DNA of 64,000 bases from a bacterium (GCA_030432695.1 JAUILN010000004.1:558001-622000), one strand, 5' to 3'; shown: positions 10,201-19,629, counted from the first letter of the stretch. The notes: generated by a model from the sequence alone, not told the origin. Program-made: numbers and translations.

Positions 10201-10356
10201 CAGTTCGACGGATCTCCGGCGGTCTTCACCCAGACGTTCCCGGCGATCTCCCTGCCGAGCAACATCCAGGTCTACGTGCACACCGCGTGGTTCACGCCGA
10301 ACTACCAGTTCCTCGGGTTCGGCAGCATGGGGGCGACCAACCTGGTCCTGCGGTGA
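7225..10356 (+). CDS. Asp-box (BNR/VPS10-like) beta-propeller lipoprotein with CARDB-like domain
   Basis: Start chosen at ATG 7225, after AGGAA, because it begins MKRLVLPAFG and leads to a lipobox, AVAAGC with Cys19. The body carries at least eight Asp-box repeats of the pattern S-x-D-x-G-x-x-W/F, for example STDRGMNW, SVDRGVSW, STDGGASF, SVDGGNTW, SLDAGQTW and SEDDGVTW, which in sialidases, sortilins and xyloglucanases mark turns of six- to ten-bladed propellers. From about residue 790 (PDLEVVALSTPAGG) comes a CARDB-like adhesion domain with LRNAGNVASPGG and ETDENDNAA. The last 120 residues form another beta region. It is likely lipid-anchored and exposed. The divergent GDPD gene shares its 253-base upstream region. 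A propeller alone does not reveal the ligand or whether it is an enzyme. Confidence 0.85.
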   Translation: MKRLVLPAFGLSLAVAAGCAQLGVGITAELHEPAFGVDPDEGEQGLEQGANAGGNRGLRAAYRMSAYRDASGNIPHDAILRAQAALSVLPESVGTAGGLDSANWTNPGPGFGRIRAFAAHPADRNLLFVGSVSGGIWRSTDRGMNWQPVDDRMGNLAITSIVVDPAAPDVLYASTGEGYASNISSGFNTGARGAGIFKSVDRGVSWSRLPATATADFYYTNRLAIASNGRSLLAATDTGLWQSTDGGASFLLRAGGSTERSREVEFHPSRSDVAVAYLNSFANGTRAVYSVDGGNTWQNATGLADPIRRRIEFDFHPGWTGAGNGCVYAQMEITGGIALYRSVDGGASFVEVQRNYMYAAQMFYNNTLFVAPTPRDANPANDVILCGTTTLARSTDGGASFDTNIYSGQAHVDFHLLQEVDGFDGGASRGAWLCSDGGFFRVDDVLGSPLPITNLNDGLKIHQHYAGSRDAASGQMITGAQDNGVWYRQDGQSWSFVMFGDGGYSAIDPVDPAYAYGSTQFGAIVRFHNGGSPQWISGTQRSNPRTVEKLPGYIITDARDRRSQFIAPVVMDPNQPQRLLVGMERLWRTNDARTPNDEVARTGPAWAVIKPAHSSGLPISAVTIDPQNPDVVFVGHTFVSGIARTTNGTAANPTWTEVGAGVLPARHVSRILVDPQDSNRVFVVYGGFTPDNVWRSLDAGQTWTSLASFPAVPVRDLKIHPTRPTWLYAATELGLLVSEDDGVTWTDSASPSDVSIFELEWSNDELYCFTHGRGTFHQRAVDAVPGPDLEVVALSTPAGGTSWDGGTRYPLTLTLRNAGNVASPGGALAIVMSSDQLATVGDELLETAAMPGLAPGQTTTLNLQFGTPACWSTSGTGHVGVILDAANRIQETDENDNAAVLPAARNLVAYNGPIRRIEYLDPRFENSAGAAWRGFAQWSAGQGVTARLCASAPQNGGLAVIPFMSFSATPAPDDLASISLSLPVFSPVIGLTQFDGSPAVFTQTFPAISLPSNIQVYVHTAWFTPNYQFLGFGSMGATNLVLR

Positions 10357-10387
10357 GCCCGAGCCGCGTCGGGATCCGCGACGGCCC

Positions 10388-12664
10388 TCACAGCGCCCCG
10401 ATCCGCACCTGCACCGCGTTCGACAGCGCCAGCCCGAGCATGTTCGCGCCGGGATCGTCGACCAGTCCCTGGGCGTACAGGTACGCGTCGAGCAGTGCCG
10501 GATCGTTGGGAACCGGCAGGTCGACGGTGCGCGTCGTCGCGCTGCCGGCGAGGGTGGCAACCGCGTCGACCGAGGTGGCGAGCCGGCAGCCGGGCATGCC
10601 GAGCGGTCCCAGGTCGAAGGGCAGGCGCTGGCCGCCCCAACCGGTCCGCGACAGGCCGAACTGCACGAACGCGCTGCGGTTCGCCGGGATGCCGTCGAGT
10701 GCGAAGCGGCAGGTGGTGCCGAGCCATGGCAGGCCACCGCGGAGTTCCGGCGTGGTGCCGCTGCCACCCGCGCAGCCGGCGGCATAGCTGTCGGAGTCGG
10801 CCGAGTGGGTCGGCGCGTAGAGCCAGGTGCCCGAGAGCGGTGTGCCGTTGGAATCGACGCCGCCGAACAGGACCACGCGGCGCGACAGCTCGTCCCAGGC
10901 GAGCTGCGGTTGCTCGCGCGGAGCTGGGGCCGTGCCGATCACGGTGCGCCGGGCCCAGTTCGCGCCGTCCCACTCCCAGACGTCGTTCAACGCCCCGCTC
11001 GAACTCCAGCCACCGAATACCACGGTGCGGCCGCGGGCCTCGTCGAAGGCGATGCCGTGGTCGTAGCGCACCGGCGGTCGGGTCGTCGGGTTCGCGGCCG
11101 TCCAGTTGGTTCCGTCGTACTCCCAGGTGTCGTTCAGCATCGAGCTGCCGTAGCCGCCGAACATCACGATGCGCTGGCGCAGCGAGTCGTAGGTCATCCG
11201 TGCGCCGAAGCGCCGCGGCGGCGCGGTCGACGTGTTGATGCGCCGCCAGTTGGCGCCGTCGAACTCCCAGGTGTCCGCGCCGAGCCCTCCGTTGGTGTGG
11301 CCCCCGAACAGCACCGTGCGGTCCCGCGCGCCGTCGTGCGCCATCGCGTGCTCGTAGCGGTCGCCTGGCGCGGTCGCGGTGCGGATCTGGGTCCAGTTGG
11401 TTCCGTCGAACGACCAGGTGTCGTTGTACCAACCGCCGAAGGTGCCGTTGCCGCCGAACAGGATGGTCCGGTCGAGCCGCGCGTCGAAGGCCATCGCCGC
11501 GCCCCAGCGCGTTCCCGGCCGCACCGTCGAGCTGCGGTCGAACCACACCGCGCCGTCGAACACCCAGGTGTCGTTCCGGGTGTTGCCGTCGTCGCCGCCG
11601 AACAGGACGACCTGGTGGCGGTTCTGGTCGTAGGTCACCGCGGCGAGGCCGCGTGGCGAGGGCTGGCGCGATGCCGAGGGCTGGGTCCACGAGGTGCCGT
11701 CCCACAGCCAGGTCTCGGCGTGGATCTGGAACAGGCTGGAGCCACCGAACACCACCACGCGGTTGCGCATCAGGTCACCGGCCGCCGCCAGCGAGTAGGT
11801 CGCCGGTGGGCCGTCGTTGGCGACCTGGGTCCACGCGTTGCCGTCCCACGACCAGGTGTCGCGGAACGGCGTCCAGTTCGGCGTCGTGCCGCCGAACAAG
11901 AGCACTCGGCCGCGGCTCAGGTCGTCGGCCATCGTGTGGTGGCTGCGCGCCGGGGGCACGCCGCCCGGTGGTTGGACCCGCCGCCAGCTCTGGCCGTCGA
12001 ACAGCCACATCTCGTCGTTGCTCGGCGAGCCACCGAACAGCAGTGTGCCACCGAGCGCCGAGTCGAAGGCCATCGATACCGCGTGGCGCGGCGAGGGGGC
12101 TGGTCCGCCAGCGGCGCGCTGGGTCCAGCTGCTGCCGTCCCACTCCCAGGTGTCGCCGACATCGATGCCGGCACTCTCGCCGCCGAAGACCACCACCCGG
12201 CTCCGCGCCAGGTCGAAGCTCATCGCGTGGCTGCTGCGGCCCGGCGGACTCACGGCCGGCTGCAGCAGCGTCCAGTCGCGGCCGTCCCAGGCCCAGGTCT
12301 CGTCTGAGTCCCGGCCGTAGATGTCGACGCCGCCGAACAGGATCACCTGGCCGCGGACCGGATCGAAGGCCATCGCGTGGTCGCGGCGGGCGCTCGGCGC
12401 GCGCGCGGGGTTCTTCTGGTCCCAGCCCGAGCCGTCCCACTCCCAGGTGGTCGAGGTACTCCAGCCGCTCGCGTCGTCGCCGCCGAACTTCACCATCACG
12501 CCGCGGTTCAGGTCGAAGGCCTGGGCGTGGCCGGTGCGGCCCGGTGGGCCGGGGCGCTGGAGAGGGGTCCAGGCGACCTGGGCGGTGGCGAGGGTGCCGA
12601 GGGTCGCGGTGAGGGCGAGCGCGCGCAGGGACTGTGGGACGAGCGGCTGGGAGCTGGAGGTCAC
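10388..12664 (-). CDS. Secreted Kelch-repeat beta-propeller protein
   Basis: About twelve Kelch-type units are seen, each with a hydrophobic-FGG turn (KFGG, LFGG, VFGG, MFGG) followed by TWEWDG or similar and a basic-His-x-Met turn such as RRDHAMAFD. Twelve units could form two six-bladed propellers. Start: I prefer GTG 12664, which has GGAG seven bases upstream and gives a signal peptide ending LATA|QV; ATG 12703 adds 13 residues and is possible. The region upstream to 13645 is a shadow. The last 130 residues (from YAAGCAGGSG) leave the Kelch pattern and hold the C-terminal domain with LPFDLGPLGMPGC and LPVPNDPALLDAYLYAQG. It ends 31 bases from the convergent Asp-box gene. Ligand unknown. 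Confidence 0.85.
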   Translation of the reverse strand: MTSSSQPLVPQSLRALALTATLGTLATAQVAWTPLQRPGPPGRTGHAQAFDLNRGVMVKFGGDDASGWSTSTTWEWDGSGWDQKNPARAPSARRDHAMAFDPVRGQVILFGGVDIYGRDSDETWAWDGRDWTLLQPAVSPPGRSSHAMSFDLARSRVVVFGGESAGIDVGDTWEWDGSSWTQRAAGGPAPSPRHAVSMAFDSALGGTLLFGGSPSNDEMWLFDGQSWRRVQPPGGVPPARSHHTMADDLSRGRVLLFGGTTPNWTPFRDTWSWDGNAWTQVANDGPPATYSLAAAGDLMRNRVVVFGGSSLFQIHAETWLWDGTSWTQPSASRQPSPRGLAAVTYDQNRHQVVLFGGDDGNTRNDTWVFDGAVWFDRSSTVRPGTRWGAAMAFDARLDRTILFGGNGTFGGWYNDTWSFDGTNWTQIRTATAPGDRYEHAMAHDGARDRTVLFGGHTNGGLGADTWEFDGANWRRINTSTAPPRRFGARMTYDSLRQRIVMFGGYGSSMLNDTWEYDGTNWTAANPTTRPPVRYDHGIAFDEARGRTVVFGGWSSSGALNDVWEWDGANWARRTVIGTAPAPREQPQLAWDELSRRVVLFGGVDSNGTPLSGTWLYAPTHSADSDSYAAGCAGGSGTTPELRGGLPWLGTTCRFALDGIPANRSAFVQFGLSRTGWGGQRLPFDLGPLGMPGCRLATSVDAVATLAGSATTRTVDLPVPNDPALLDAYLYAQGLVDDPGANMLGLALSNAVQVRIGAL

Positions 12665-12892
12665 GAGACGTCTCCGATGGAGTTGCGGGTCGGGTGTGCG
12701 CATGGGAAGCGGCGTGCCAGCTCGGGAACACGCGCGGATGTGCGGACACCGGACGCGTCGTGTCCGGGACGCGGATCGGGACGGGCTGCGTCCGAGTGAC
12801 AGTTCCCGGCCGGATGGCGTGTGGCCGTTCTTTCCCGAGTGATTGCCGCCGACGCGCGCGAGGACTCGCTCGCCGGAGCGCGTGCCGTTTGA

Positions 12893-15640
12893 ATGCCGAC
12901 CATGACGCGACCCGGATCGGCAGGTTGGTTGGTGGGCGCGGTGGTCCTGGTCGCGGTGGTTGCCGGGTCCTGGCTCGCGTGGTCGGTCGCGTCGTCGGGG
13001 GCCGCGCCTGCGGGCGGCTCGTCGCTCTCGACCGAGGAGTTGGCCACGGGCGGTTCGGTCAGCGCGGTCGGGGTCGGGGAGCGGACCGCGGTCGAGGCTG
13101 GTGGGGCGGCCTCCGGCACCGTGGCGTGGTTCCGCGGCCGTGTGGTCGGTGTCGACGGTGCACCCCTGGCGGGCGTCGTTGCGGAGGTGCAGGGGGTAGC
13201 GGCCAGCAGCGAACGGATGGACGCGTACCGCGCCGAGCACGGCGAGGTCGAGTGGCGTGATCCCGGCAAATGCATCACCGGCGCCGACGGTCGCTTCGAG
13301 ATCGGGTTCGTGCCGCCGCCGCCGTATCGGTTCCTGCTCGCACTGCAGCGCGAGGATCTGGTCGGCATGCGGGGCAGCTGGGACCGGATCGAGCCCGGCC
13401 AGGTCAAGGACCTCGGCGACGTGACGATGCCGGCCGGCGCGCGGGTGAGCGGGCGGTTGGTGGACCGTGAGGGGGTGGCGTTCGCTTCGCCGTCCGGTCG
13501 CGGGGTCTCGCTGTCGATCCACCGCCACGACCCGTCGCGGGGCGAGATCGTGGGCCAGGCCGGAGTGCCGGCCAGAGTCGCGGCCGACGGCAGCTTCGAG
13601 ATCTTCGAGCGCGTCCTGCCCGGCACCTGGACCGTGCGTCTGCACGGAGCCCTACCGGTCTCTCGGGACCAGACGTTCGAAGTGGAGGCACCATCGACAC
13701 GACTGGAGATCGTCGTCTATCGGCCGGACGAACCGCTCGGCGTGGCGGGCCTGGTGGTCGACGAGGTCGGCGCACCGGTCGCCGGCGCCGGCATCGTCGC
13801 CCTCGGACTCCCGCGGTGGGGCCGCTCGGAGGCGCGATCCGACGCAGAGGGTCGCTTCATCCTCCGTCTGCGGCCCGATGCCGGCGACTCCGAGACCTCG
13901 TTCCGGCTGCGTTTCAGCAGGGACGGTCACCTGACGACCGGGCTCGACGATGTGCACTGGGGCGAGACCGATCTCCGCGTGGTGATGCCGCGCAGTCCGG
14001 TGATGGAGGTCCTGGTGCTGCGCGCTGCCGATCGATCCCCGGTCGAGGAATACGGTCTCCGGGTGCTGACCCCGGGGGGCGCCTACTTCCAGGAGAGGCA
14101 GGTCGTCGGTGGGTGGCAGCATCCTGGCGGGATCACCAGGGTCGACCATCTCGAGTCTGCGGGCGCGAAGCGCCTCGTCGTCGAGCCGCGTGCGGGGAGC
14201 GGGCTCGCGATGGCGGAGGTGCGGGTCGACGTCGATCCCGCGGCGCCACCAAGACCCACGATCCTGTTGGACGCGTCGCCCGAACGGACGATCCGCGTGC
14301 AGGATGTGGAGGGGCAGCCGGTCGCGGGCAGCCGGATCGAGTTGATCGATGCTGCGGGTGGGACCGTCCGCGCCGAGACACCGGTCACGGACTTCGGCAG
14401 CGGGCGGGTGAACAACACCGAGGTTGGCACGCTGCTCGCCTCGGGCAACACCGACGCCACGGGAATCGTCGTGTTGGAAGCCCCAGCGCACAGCCCGGTG
14501 ACGCTGCGTTGCACCGGCGACCATCCGCCAGTCGTGCACGAGCAGGTGCTGCTCGACGCCGACGGATTCGTGGTCACCGTCGGCAGCGGCGCAACCGTGC
14601 GCATCCGCTTCGAGCCGTTGGAGGTCCTCGCGAGATGGCGCGTCGACGCCGAGACCTACCTCGAATCGCACGGAGTCTTTTCGGCGAGTGAGTGCCTGCC
14701 GGCAGTGCATCTCTGGCGTTCGGAGGCCGGCAGGTGGGAGTCGTTTCCCAGCGGAGTGGGTTCCCGCGGCGGGATCTTGATCGACGAGTCGGGGACCGCG
14801 GTCGTGCAGGGCGTCCCGCCGGGGGAATGGCGGGTTCGTTGCCGCCACTCGGCGCTGCCGTCGTCGCAGGCAGACAGCTCACTCTCGACCGTCGAACATC
14901 CCAGTCCGCTGGTCCTGAGGAACGGCGAGACGACGGACCTCGTCTTCGACCTCTCAGCCTACCGCCTCGGCTCGGTCGTCGGCCGGGTCCGCTCCGCAGG
15001 TGAACCGGCGGCAAGGGCCACGTTGGTCGCGCAGCGCGAACTGGCGACGCGCATGGACAACGGCGAACCCTTCGTCGAACAGCATCGCATCCAGCTCGAC
15101 GGCGACGGGCACTTCCGCCAGGACCTGCCGGTGGGGCAGTACCGCTGCGCAGTGAGATTGCCCGCACCCGCCGGGGCCCCAGCGTCGCTGCTCGGAGTCG
15201 ACGTGCAAGCGTCGACCGGCTTCACGGTGCACGCCGGTGAAGAGACCGAGGTCGAACTCTCGGCGGAGTTGGCGCACGCCGCGATCCGGATCGTCGGAGC
15301 CGACGGCGAGCCGGTGAGCGGACTCCGGTTGTTCTCGGGTCTGACGTTCCCTGTGCTCGATCGGCCGATCGTCCCCATGCCGACCGATGCCGAGGGCCGC
15401 ACCACCGTCTGGGGCACCGCCGGCGGCTACCAGCTCCGGTGCCGGATCCGGTCGCTCCAGGACGACGCGGCCTACGGCGCCTACTCGGACGCAGTGATCG
15501 CGCGTCACGGTGACACCATGTCGCCGGAAGCGCGGGCGGAGCTGGCGGCGGCGGTCCTCGACCTCGAGCCGCCGATCACGCTTTCGGTGGGCGGCGGTTC
15601 GGAGCAGGTCCTGCGCTTGCCGGCTGCGTGGGATCGGTGA
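12893..15640 (+). CDS. Membrane-anchored carboxypeptidase-regulatory-like protein, family A copy 1
   Basis: The 915-residue product has one N-terminal membrane helix (about residues 10-33, SAGWLVGAVVLVAVVAGSWL) and a long extracytoplasmic region. I keep the first ATG because MxxMxRxGSxGW is shared with the next gene. The exported part is a string of carboxypeptidase-regulatory-like/prealbumin-like beta modules: FRGRVVGVDGAPLAG, ARVSGRLVDREG, VAGLVVDEVGAPVAGAGI with DAEGRF turns, then a characteristic block MEVLVLRAADRSPVEEYGLR with an HPGG turn. It has no catalytic motif that I recognise. The following gene is a close paralogue, 88 bases downstream on the same strand, so this is a tandem duplication and probably one transcript. 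The first gene diverges from the Kelch gene across about 230 bases. Confidence 0.8.
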   Translation: MPTMTRPGSAGWLVGAVVLVAVVAGSWLAWSVASSGAAPAGGSSLSTEELATGGSVSAVGVGERTAVEAGGAASGTVAWFRGRVVGVDGAPLAGVVAEVQGVAASSERMDAYRAEHGEVEWRDPGKCITGADGRFEIGFVPPPPYRFLLALQREDLVGMRGSWDRIEPGQVKDLGDVTMPAGARVSGRLVDREGVAFASPSGRGVSLSIHRHDPSRGEIVGQAGVPARVAADGSFEIFERVLPGTWTVRLHGALPVSRDQTFEVEAPSTRLEIVVYRPDEPLGVAGLVVDEVGAPVAGAGIVALGLPRWGRSEARSDAEGRFILRLRPDAGDSETSFRLRFSRDGHLTTGLDDVHWGETDLRVVMPRSPVMEVLVLRAADRSPVEEYGLRVLTPGGAYFQERQVVGGWQHPGGITRVDHLESAGAKRLVVEPRAGSGLAMAEVRVDVDPAAPPRPTILLDASPERTIRVQDVEGQPVAGSRIELIDAAGGTVRAETPVTDFGSGRVNNTEVGTLLASGNTDATGIVVLEAPAHSPVTLRCTGDHPPVVHEQVLLDADGFVVTVGSGATVRIRFEPLEVLARWRVDAETYLESHGVFSASECLPAVHLWRSEAGRWESFPSGVGSRGGILIDESGTAVVQGVPPGEWRVRCRHSALPSSQADSSLSTVEHPSPLVLRNGETTDLVFDLSAYRLGSVVGRVRSAGEPAARATLVAQRELATRMDNGEPFVEQHRIQLDGDGHFRQDLPVGQYRCAVRLPAPAGAPASLLGVDVQASTGFTVHAGEETEVELSAELAHAAIRIVGADGEPVSGLRLFSGLTFPVLDRPIVPMPTDAEGRTTVWGTAGGYQLRCRIRSLQDDAAYGAYSDAVIARHGDTMSPEARAELAAAVLDLEPPITLSVGGGSEQVLRLPAAWDR

Positions 15641-15728
15641 GCGAGCGCTGTCGCGCATCGAGGGTGTTTTCCCCGATCGCTCTCGTCTCACCCCCCGGAC
15701 CTCGACCGCCGGGAGCTGCACCGATCTG

Positions 15729-18518
15729 ATGTCGGCCATGGCGAGATCCGGATCCGGAGGATGGTTGGCCGTTGGCGCGCTGTTGGCCATCGTGGGCGCA
15801 GGGCTCTGGTTCCTGCTGCTGCGTGACGCGCCGCTGATGCCCGCCGCGAACTCGGAGACCGCGGCGGACCCTCGACCTCGCGACGCGTCGAAGCAGGCAT
15901 CGCCGTCTCCCACCGCGGGCGCGACGTCGAGGCAGGAGGGAGAGGCGCGGACCGTGGTGGCCGCCGCGCCGGAGCAGACCTCGACGACCGATGCCGCGGT
16001 GCTTCGTGGCCGGGTGGTCGACACCGATGGAGTGCCGATCGCCGGGGTGCTTGCGAAGGTCCACGGCTGGGGCATCAACGGCGACGCGGTGAACGCACAC
16101 CGTGCCGTGCACGGAGCGGTGGAGTGGGCGGATCCGGAGCAAGTCGTTACCGCCACCGACGGCCGCTTCGAGATCGCGTTCGTGCCGCCCCCGCCCTTCC
16201 AGTTCACGCTCGGCCTGACGTGCGAAGGGCGGGTCGGGTCGAGAGGGCGCTGGGATCGGATCGAACCGGGCGAGGTGAAGGACTTCGGCGACGTGACGAT
16301 GGAAGCGGGAGCGCGGATCACGGGCCGGTTGGTCGATCGCGCCGGCAGCCCGGTGGTGCGTCCGGCCGGCACCCGGTTCCAACTCTCGATCGACCGGTCG
16401 AACCGCCGGGATCGGCCGCGCGGCGACATCGTTCCCGTCGACGGTGCGTGGTGTGACGTGGCGTCCGACGGGAGCTTCACGGTGCGCGATCCCGTGCGCC
16501 CGGGCACCTGGCAGGTCAGCCTGCGAGGGTTGCTGCCCGTCGAGAGAGAGCAGGAGTTCGAAGTCGTCGCGCCCGCGACGGCCTTGGAGGTCGAGGTGTT
16601 CCGCCCCGACGAAGTCCTGCGCGTCGCCGGCGTCGTCGTGGACGACACAGGCGCGCCCGTGCCGCAGGCCGACTTCGAGCCGCTGGGGATCGAACGTGCG
16701 AGCAGCTGGATCCTGCATGCCGACCGCGAGGGTCGTTTCGAGTTCGAGCAGCGGCCCGATGCCCTGGATCCGGCAGCCCGCTTCCGGCTGCGGTTCGAGG
16801 AGGCCGGCTACGGGACCGTGACCACCGACGAGCTGCGCTGGGGCGACACCGAACTGCGGGTGGTGATGCCGCGGCTGCCGGTGATGGAGGTCCTGGTGCT
16901 CCGCGCGCACGACCGCTCGCCGGTGGAGGAGTATGGCTTGCGGGTGATGAACACCGGCGGGCGTCGCTCGTCGAACGAGAGCGAAGTCCGCGGCGGCTGG
17001 GAGCATCCCGGTGGAGTCACCCGGATCACGACGCTGCAGGATGGTGGCCTGAAACGGTTGATCGTCGAGCCACGGCAGGGGAGCGGGCTGGCGGTGGCGA
17101 TGGAACACGTCGACATCGATCTCGCCGCTCCGCCTCGACCGACGATTCTGCTGCCAGACGCTGCCGAGCGGGTGGTGCGCATCCAGGATACGGAGGGCAG
17201 GCCGGTGGTCGGAAGCCGGGTGGAGGTGATCGATGCTGGTGGCGAGGAGATCACCGCGGCGACGCGAGTAACCGACCCGGGGAGCCGTGGATGGAGCTCC
17301 GCGGAACTCGGAGTGCTGACCGGCATCGGGATCAGTGACGAGGCGGGCGAGGCGCGGGTCATGGCGCCGAGCGGCGTACCGGTGAGTGTGCGATGCACCG
17401 GTGCGCATCCGCCGTGGATCGCCAACGGGGTCGTGCTCGACGGCGGGCTGATGGTGACCGTCGCCGAAGGCGCGACGCTGAAGATCCGCTTCGAGCCCGC
17501 GGACGTGGTTTCGGCCTGGCTCGAGGAGGCGCGCGACTTCGCGGCGCTCAGGAACAGCGAAGACCTCGAGCGCCATCGACCCTGGGTAACGCTGCGATGC
17601 ACCGACGACGGTGGGCGCCAGACCTTCCCGGCCGGCAGTTCGTCCTACGAGGGCGCGAGGATGGAACCGTCCGGACTCGTGGAACTGCGCGGCGTGCCCG
17701 AGGGCAACTGGCTGGTGACGTGTCGACGGTACGCCAGACTCGATGCGGACCGGTTCGAGACGGCCGGAGTGGATCACCCGGAGTCGGTCGGTCTCCGGAA
17801 CGGAACGACGACCGAGCTGGTCTTCGACGTCTCGACCTACCGGACCGGGACGGTGATCGGCCGGGTGCTGTCGGGTGGCGAGCCACTCGCCGAGACGTCG
17901 CTGCGCGGCCAGCGCGAAGTCGCGTCGCGTGACTCCAACGGCGACCCGCGTGTGGAGTGGGTCACGATTCAGACCGATGCGGAGGGACGGTTCCGGCGGC
18001 AGGTCCCGGTCGGACGCTATGCCTGGACGGCTGCCATCGAACTGCCCGTCGACGGCAGCGGAACCGCCCCGCGGGTCGACGTCCGCGCGCTCCCCGACAC
18101 GGAAGTCGGCGCCGGGGAGGAGATCGAGGTCGAACTCGAAGCCTCGTTGGCGCGTGCCGACCTGCGAATCCTCGGACCCGACGGCGAGCCGGTCCGCGGC
18201 CTGCCGATCTACTCCGAACTCGCGTTGGGAAGCGTCGAGCGACCGACCAACCCGAAGCCGACCGACCCCGACGGCAACACCAGCGTGTTCGGAACAGCCG
18301 GCAGCTTCCGGTTCCGCTGCCGGATCCGCTCCCTCGTCGACGAAGCCGCCTTCTATGCGTTCGTCGAGGAGCTGACGGAGCGCCACGGGGGAAGCCGCGC
18401 GCCGGAGGTGCGGGCTGGTCTGGAAGACGCCGTGGTCGAGCTGGGTCAGCCGGTCGTCCTGTCGACCGGGCAGGCCGGGAAGACGACGATCCGTCTCCCG
18501 CCCGCGTGGGACCGTTGA
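15729..18518 (+). CDS. Membrane-anchored carboxypeptidase-regulatory-like protein, family A copy 2
   Basis: Start at ATG 15729, which matches the start of the upstream paralogue; the reading from 15510 overlaps that gene and is a shadow. The 929-residue product has a membrane helix near residues 9-30 (GGWLAVGALLAIVGAGLWF), a variable Ala/Ser/Thr-rich linker, and then the same module order as its neighbour: RGRVVDTDGVPIAGVLAKV, EVKDFGDVTMEAGARITGRL, MEVLVLRAHDRSPVEEYGLR, an HPGG turn, and an ending IRLPPAWDR versus LRLPAAWDR. The two are alike over their whole length, by eye roughly half identical, so the duplication is old rather than recent. It ends 16 bases before the convergent FG-GAP gene. 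Role unknown; a wall, adhesion or sensory function fits the architecture. Confidence 0.8.
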   Translation: MSAMARSGSGGWLAVGALLAIVGAGLWFLLLRDAPLMPAANSETAADPRPRDASKQASPSPTAGATSRQEGEARTVVAAAPEQTSTTDAAVLRGRVVDTDGVPIAGVLAKVHGWGINGDAVNAHRAVHGAVEWADPEQVVTATDGRFEIAFVPPPPFQFTLGLTCEGRVGSRGRWDRIEPGEVKDFGDVTMEAGARITGRLVDRAGSPVVRPAGTRFQLSIDRSNRRDRPRGDIVPVDGAWCDVASDGSFTVRDPVRPGTWQVSLRGLLPVEREQEFEVVAPATALEVEVFRPDEVLRVAGVVVDDTGAPVPQADFEPLGIERASSWILHADREGRFEFEQRPDALDPAARFRLRFEEAGYGTVTTDELRWGDTELRVVMPRLPVMEVLVLRAHDRSPVEEYGLRVMNTGGRRSSNESEVRGGWEHPGGVTRITTLQDGGLKRLIVEPRQGSGLAVAMEHVDIDLAAPPRPTILLPDAAERVVRIQDTEGRPVVGSRVEVIDAGGEEITAATRVTDPGSRGWSSAELGVLTGIGISDEAGEARVMAPSGVPVSVRCTGAHPPWIANGVVLDGGLMVTVAEGATLKIRFEPADVVSAWLEEARDFAALRNSEDLERHRPWVTLRCTDDGGRQTFPAGSSSYEGARMEPSGLVELRGVPEGNWLVTCRRYARLDADRFETAGVDHPESVGLRNGTTTELVFDVSTYRTGTVIGRVLSGGEPLAETSLRGQREVASRDSNGDPRVEWVTIQTDAEGRFRRQVPVGRYAWTAAIELPVDGSGTAPRVDVRALPDTEVGAGEEIEVELEASLARADLRILGPDGEPVRGLPIYSELALGSVERPTNPKPTDPDGNTSVFGTAGSFRFRCRIRSLVDEAAFYAFVEELTERHGGSRAPEVRAGLEDAVVELGQPVVLSTGQAGKTTIRLPPAWDR

Positions 18519-18534
18519 GCAGTCGAGCCAGCCC

Positions 18535-19629
18535 TCACCGGATGAGCCGCACGTCCACCCGGCCGGTCAGCCGGGCCCTGTTCAGGTCGCCGCCCGGGGC
18601 CACGATGGCCTGGCAGGGGAGGACAACATCCACCAGCGCAGGATCGTTGGGGACCGGCAGCCTGCGCAGGCCCTCGCCGACGCCGGAGCCGATGAACAGG
18701 GGGGCGTCGAGCACGAGGCTCCCAGGATCCAGGCGCAGCACGCCCAGGCCGGGGATCGACAGCGGCGCGCTGGCGGGAGCCGCCGCGAAGGCTGGCCAGG
18801 CGATCGCGCCGCGGGCCACGCCGGCTTCGCGGGCGTCGACGTAGAGGTCGAGCGACCCACCGAGCCGCGCCGGCAGGGGCGCCTCGAGCTGCTGGCTGCG
18901 GTTGGCGAGCACGCGGGCGGCACCGTTCGCCGACTGCGCGACGCCGTCGTAGTGGATCACGTCGACGTCCCCGTCGCCCTCTAGATCGCCGACCGCGACC
19001 TGGGTCGCGTAGAACGGATCGCCAGGAGCGACGAGCGCGAGAACGGCCCGGTAGCCGCCGGGGATCCGCCGCAGGCCGGAGAGTCCACCGACGCCGTCCT
19101 CGAGCACCAGGTCCAGGTTGCCGTCGCCGTCGATGTCGAGCACCAGCACGTCGGAAGACAGGGCGACGTCGCTGGGCAGATTGGTGGCGGTCACGTCGGT
19201 GAATCCGCCCTGACCGTCGTTGCGGAACAGCTGGTCCTGGGCCTGGTTGGCGGAGTAGAGATCGAGGTCCCCGTCGCCGTCGAAGTCGGTCAACGCGAGG
19301 CCGCGGATGCCTGCGTCCGTGGTCGTTCCGAACTGCTGGGCGGCACGTGCCAGGTTGCCGACTCCGTCGTTGAGCCACAGCTCGATCACCGGACTGGGAC
19401 CTGCCACCACGACGTCGGGATCGCCGTCGCCATCCACGTCACCGGCCACCGCCTGGGTGAGGACCTGCTTCACGGGCGGGCCCACCGGTTCGAACCGACC
19501 GGTTCCGTCATTGCGCTGGAGGAGTGGACGGTTGGGCTCGCCGACGATGGCTTCGGGCGCGAGGTCGCCGTCCAGGTCGACGAACAGGAGCGCCTCGAGC
19601 GCAGCCCCGGCACGGAACTCCGGCGGCAC
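18535..19629 (-). CDS. FG-GAP/VCBS-like repeat protein, probably missing its N-terminus
   Basis: Five calcium-loop repeats of the form D-x-D-G-D-x-x-x-D or E-G-D are visible (VDLDGDLAPE, GDVDGDGDPD, TDFDGDGDLD, LDIDGDGNLD, GDLEGDGDVD), the mark of FG-GAP/VCBS propeller blades. The first in-frame start after the upstream TAG (near 19767) is a GTG at 19629. There is no signal peptide, although proteins of this kind are exported. The 45 or so codons between the TAG and that GTG read like protein (HTPLHVLWVPPYRLDTFRTW) but contain no ATG, GTG or TTG. I infer that the leader was lost by a deletion or point mutation. The C-terminus holds RLPVPNDPALVDVVLPCQA, like the end of the Kelch protein. It may be a decaying gene. 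Confidence 0.65.
   Translation of the reverse strand: MPPEFRAGAALEALLFVDLDGDLAPEAIVGEPNRPLLQRNDGTGRFEPVGPPVKQVLTQAVAGDVDGDGDPDVVVAGPSPVIELWLNDGVGNLARAAQQFGTTTDAGIRGLALTDFDGDGDLDLYSANQAQDQLFRNDGQGGFTDVTATNLPSDVALSSDVLVLDIDGDGNLDLVLEDGVGGLSGLRRIPGGYRAVLALVAPGDPFYATQVAVGDLEGDGDVDVIHYDGVAQSANGAARVLANRSQQLEAPLPARLGGSLDLYVDAREAGVARGAIAWPAFAAAPASAPLSIPGLGVLRLDPGSLVLDAPLFIGSGVGEGLRRLPVPNDPALVDVVLPCQAIVAPGGDLNRARLTGRVDVRLIR

Noticed and set aside
10388..13645. Kelch gene start at 13645
   Set aside because: The added residues are Pro/Arg/Thr-rich and lie opposite the family A copy 1 gene; a signal peptide starts only at 12703 or 12664.
15576..18386. A 936-codon minus-strand frame
   Set aside because: It lies opposite to the family A copy 2 gene, which has a membrane helix and paralogue. 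The antisense text has no signal, motif or paralogue.
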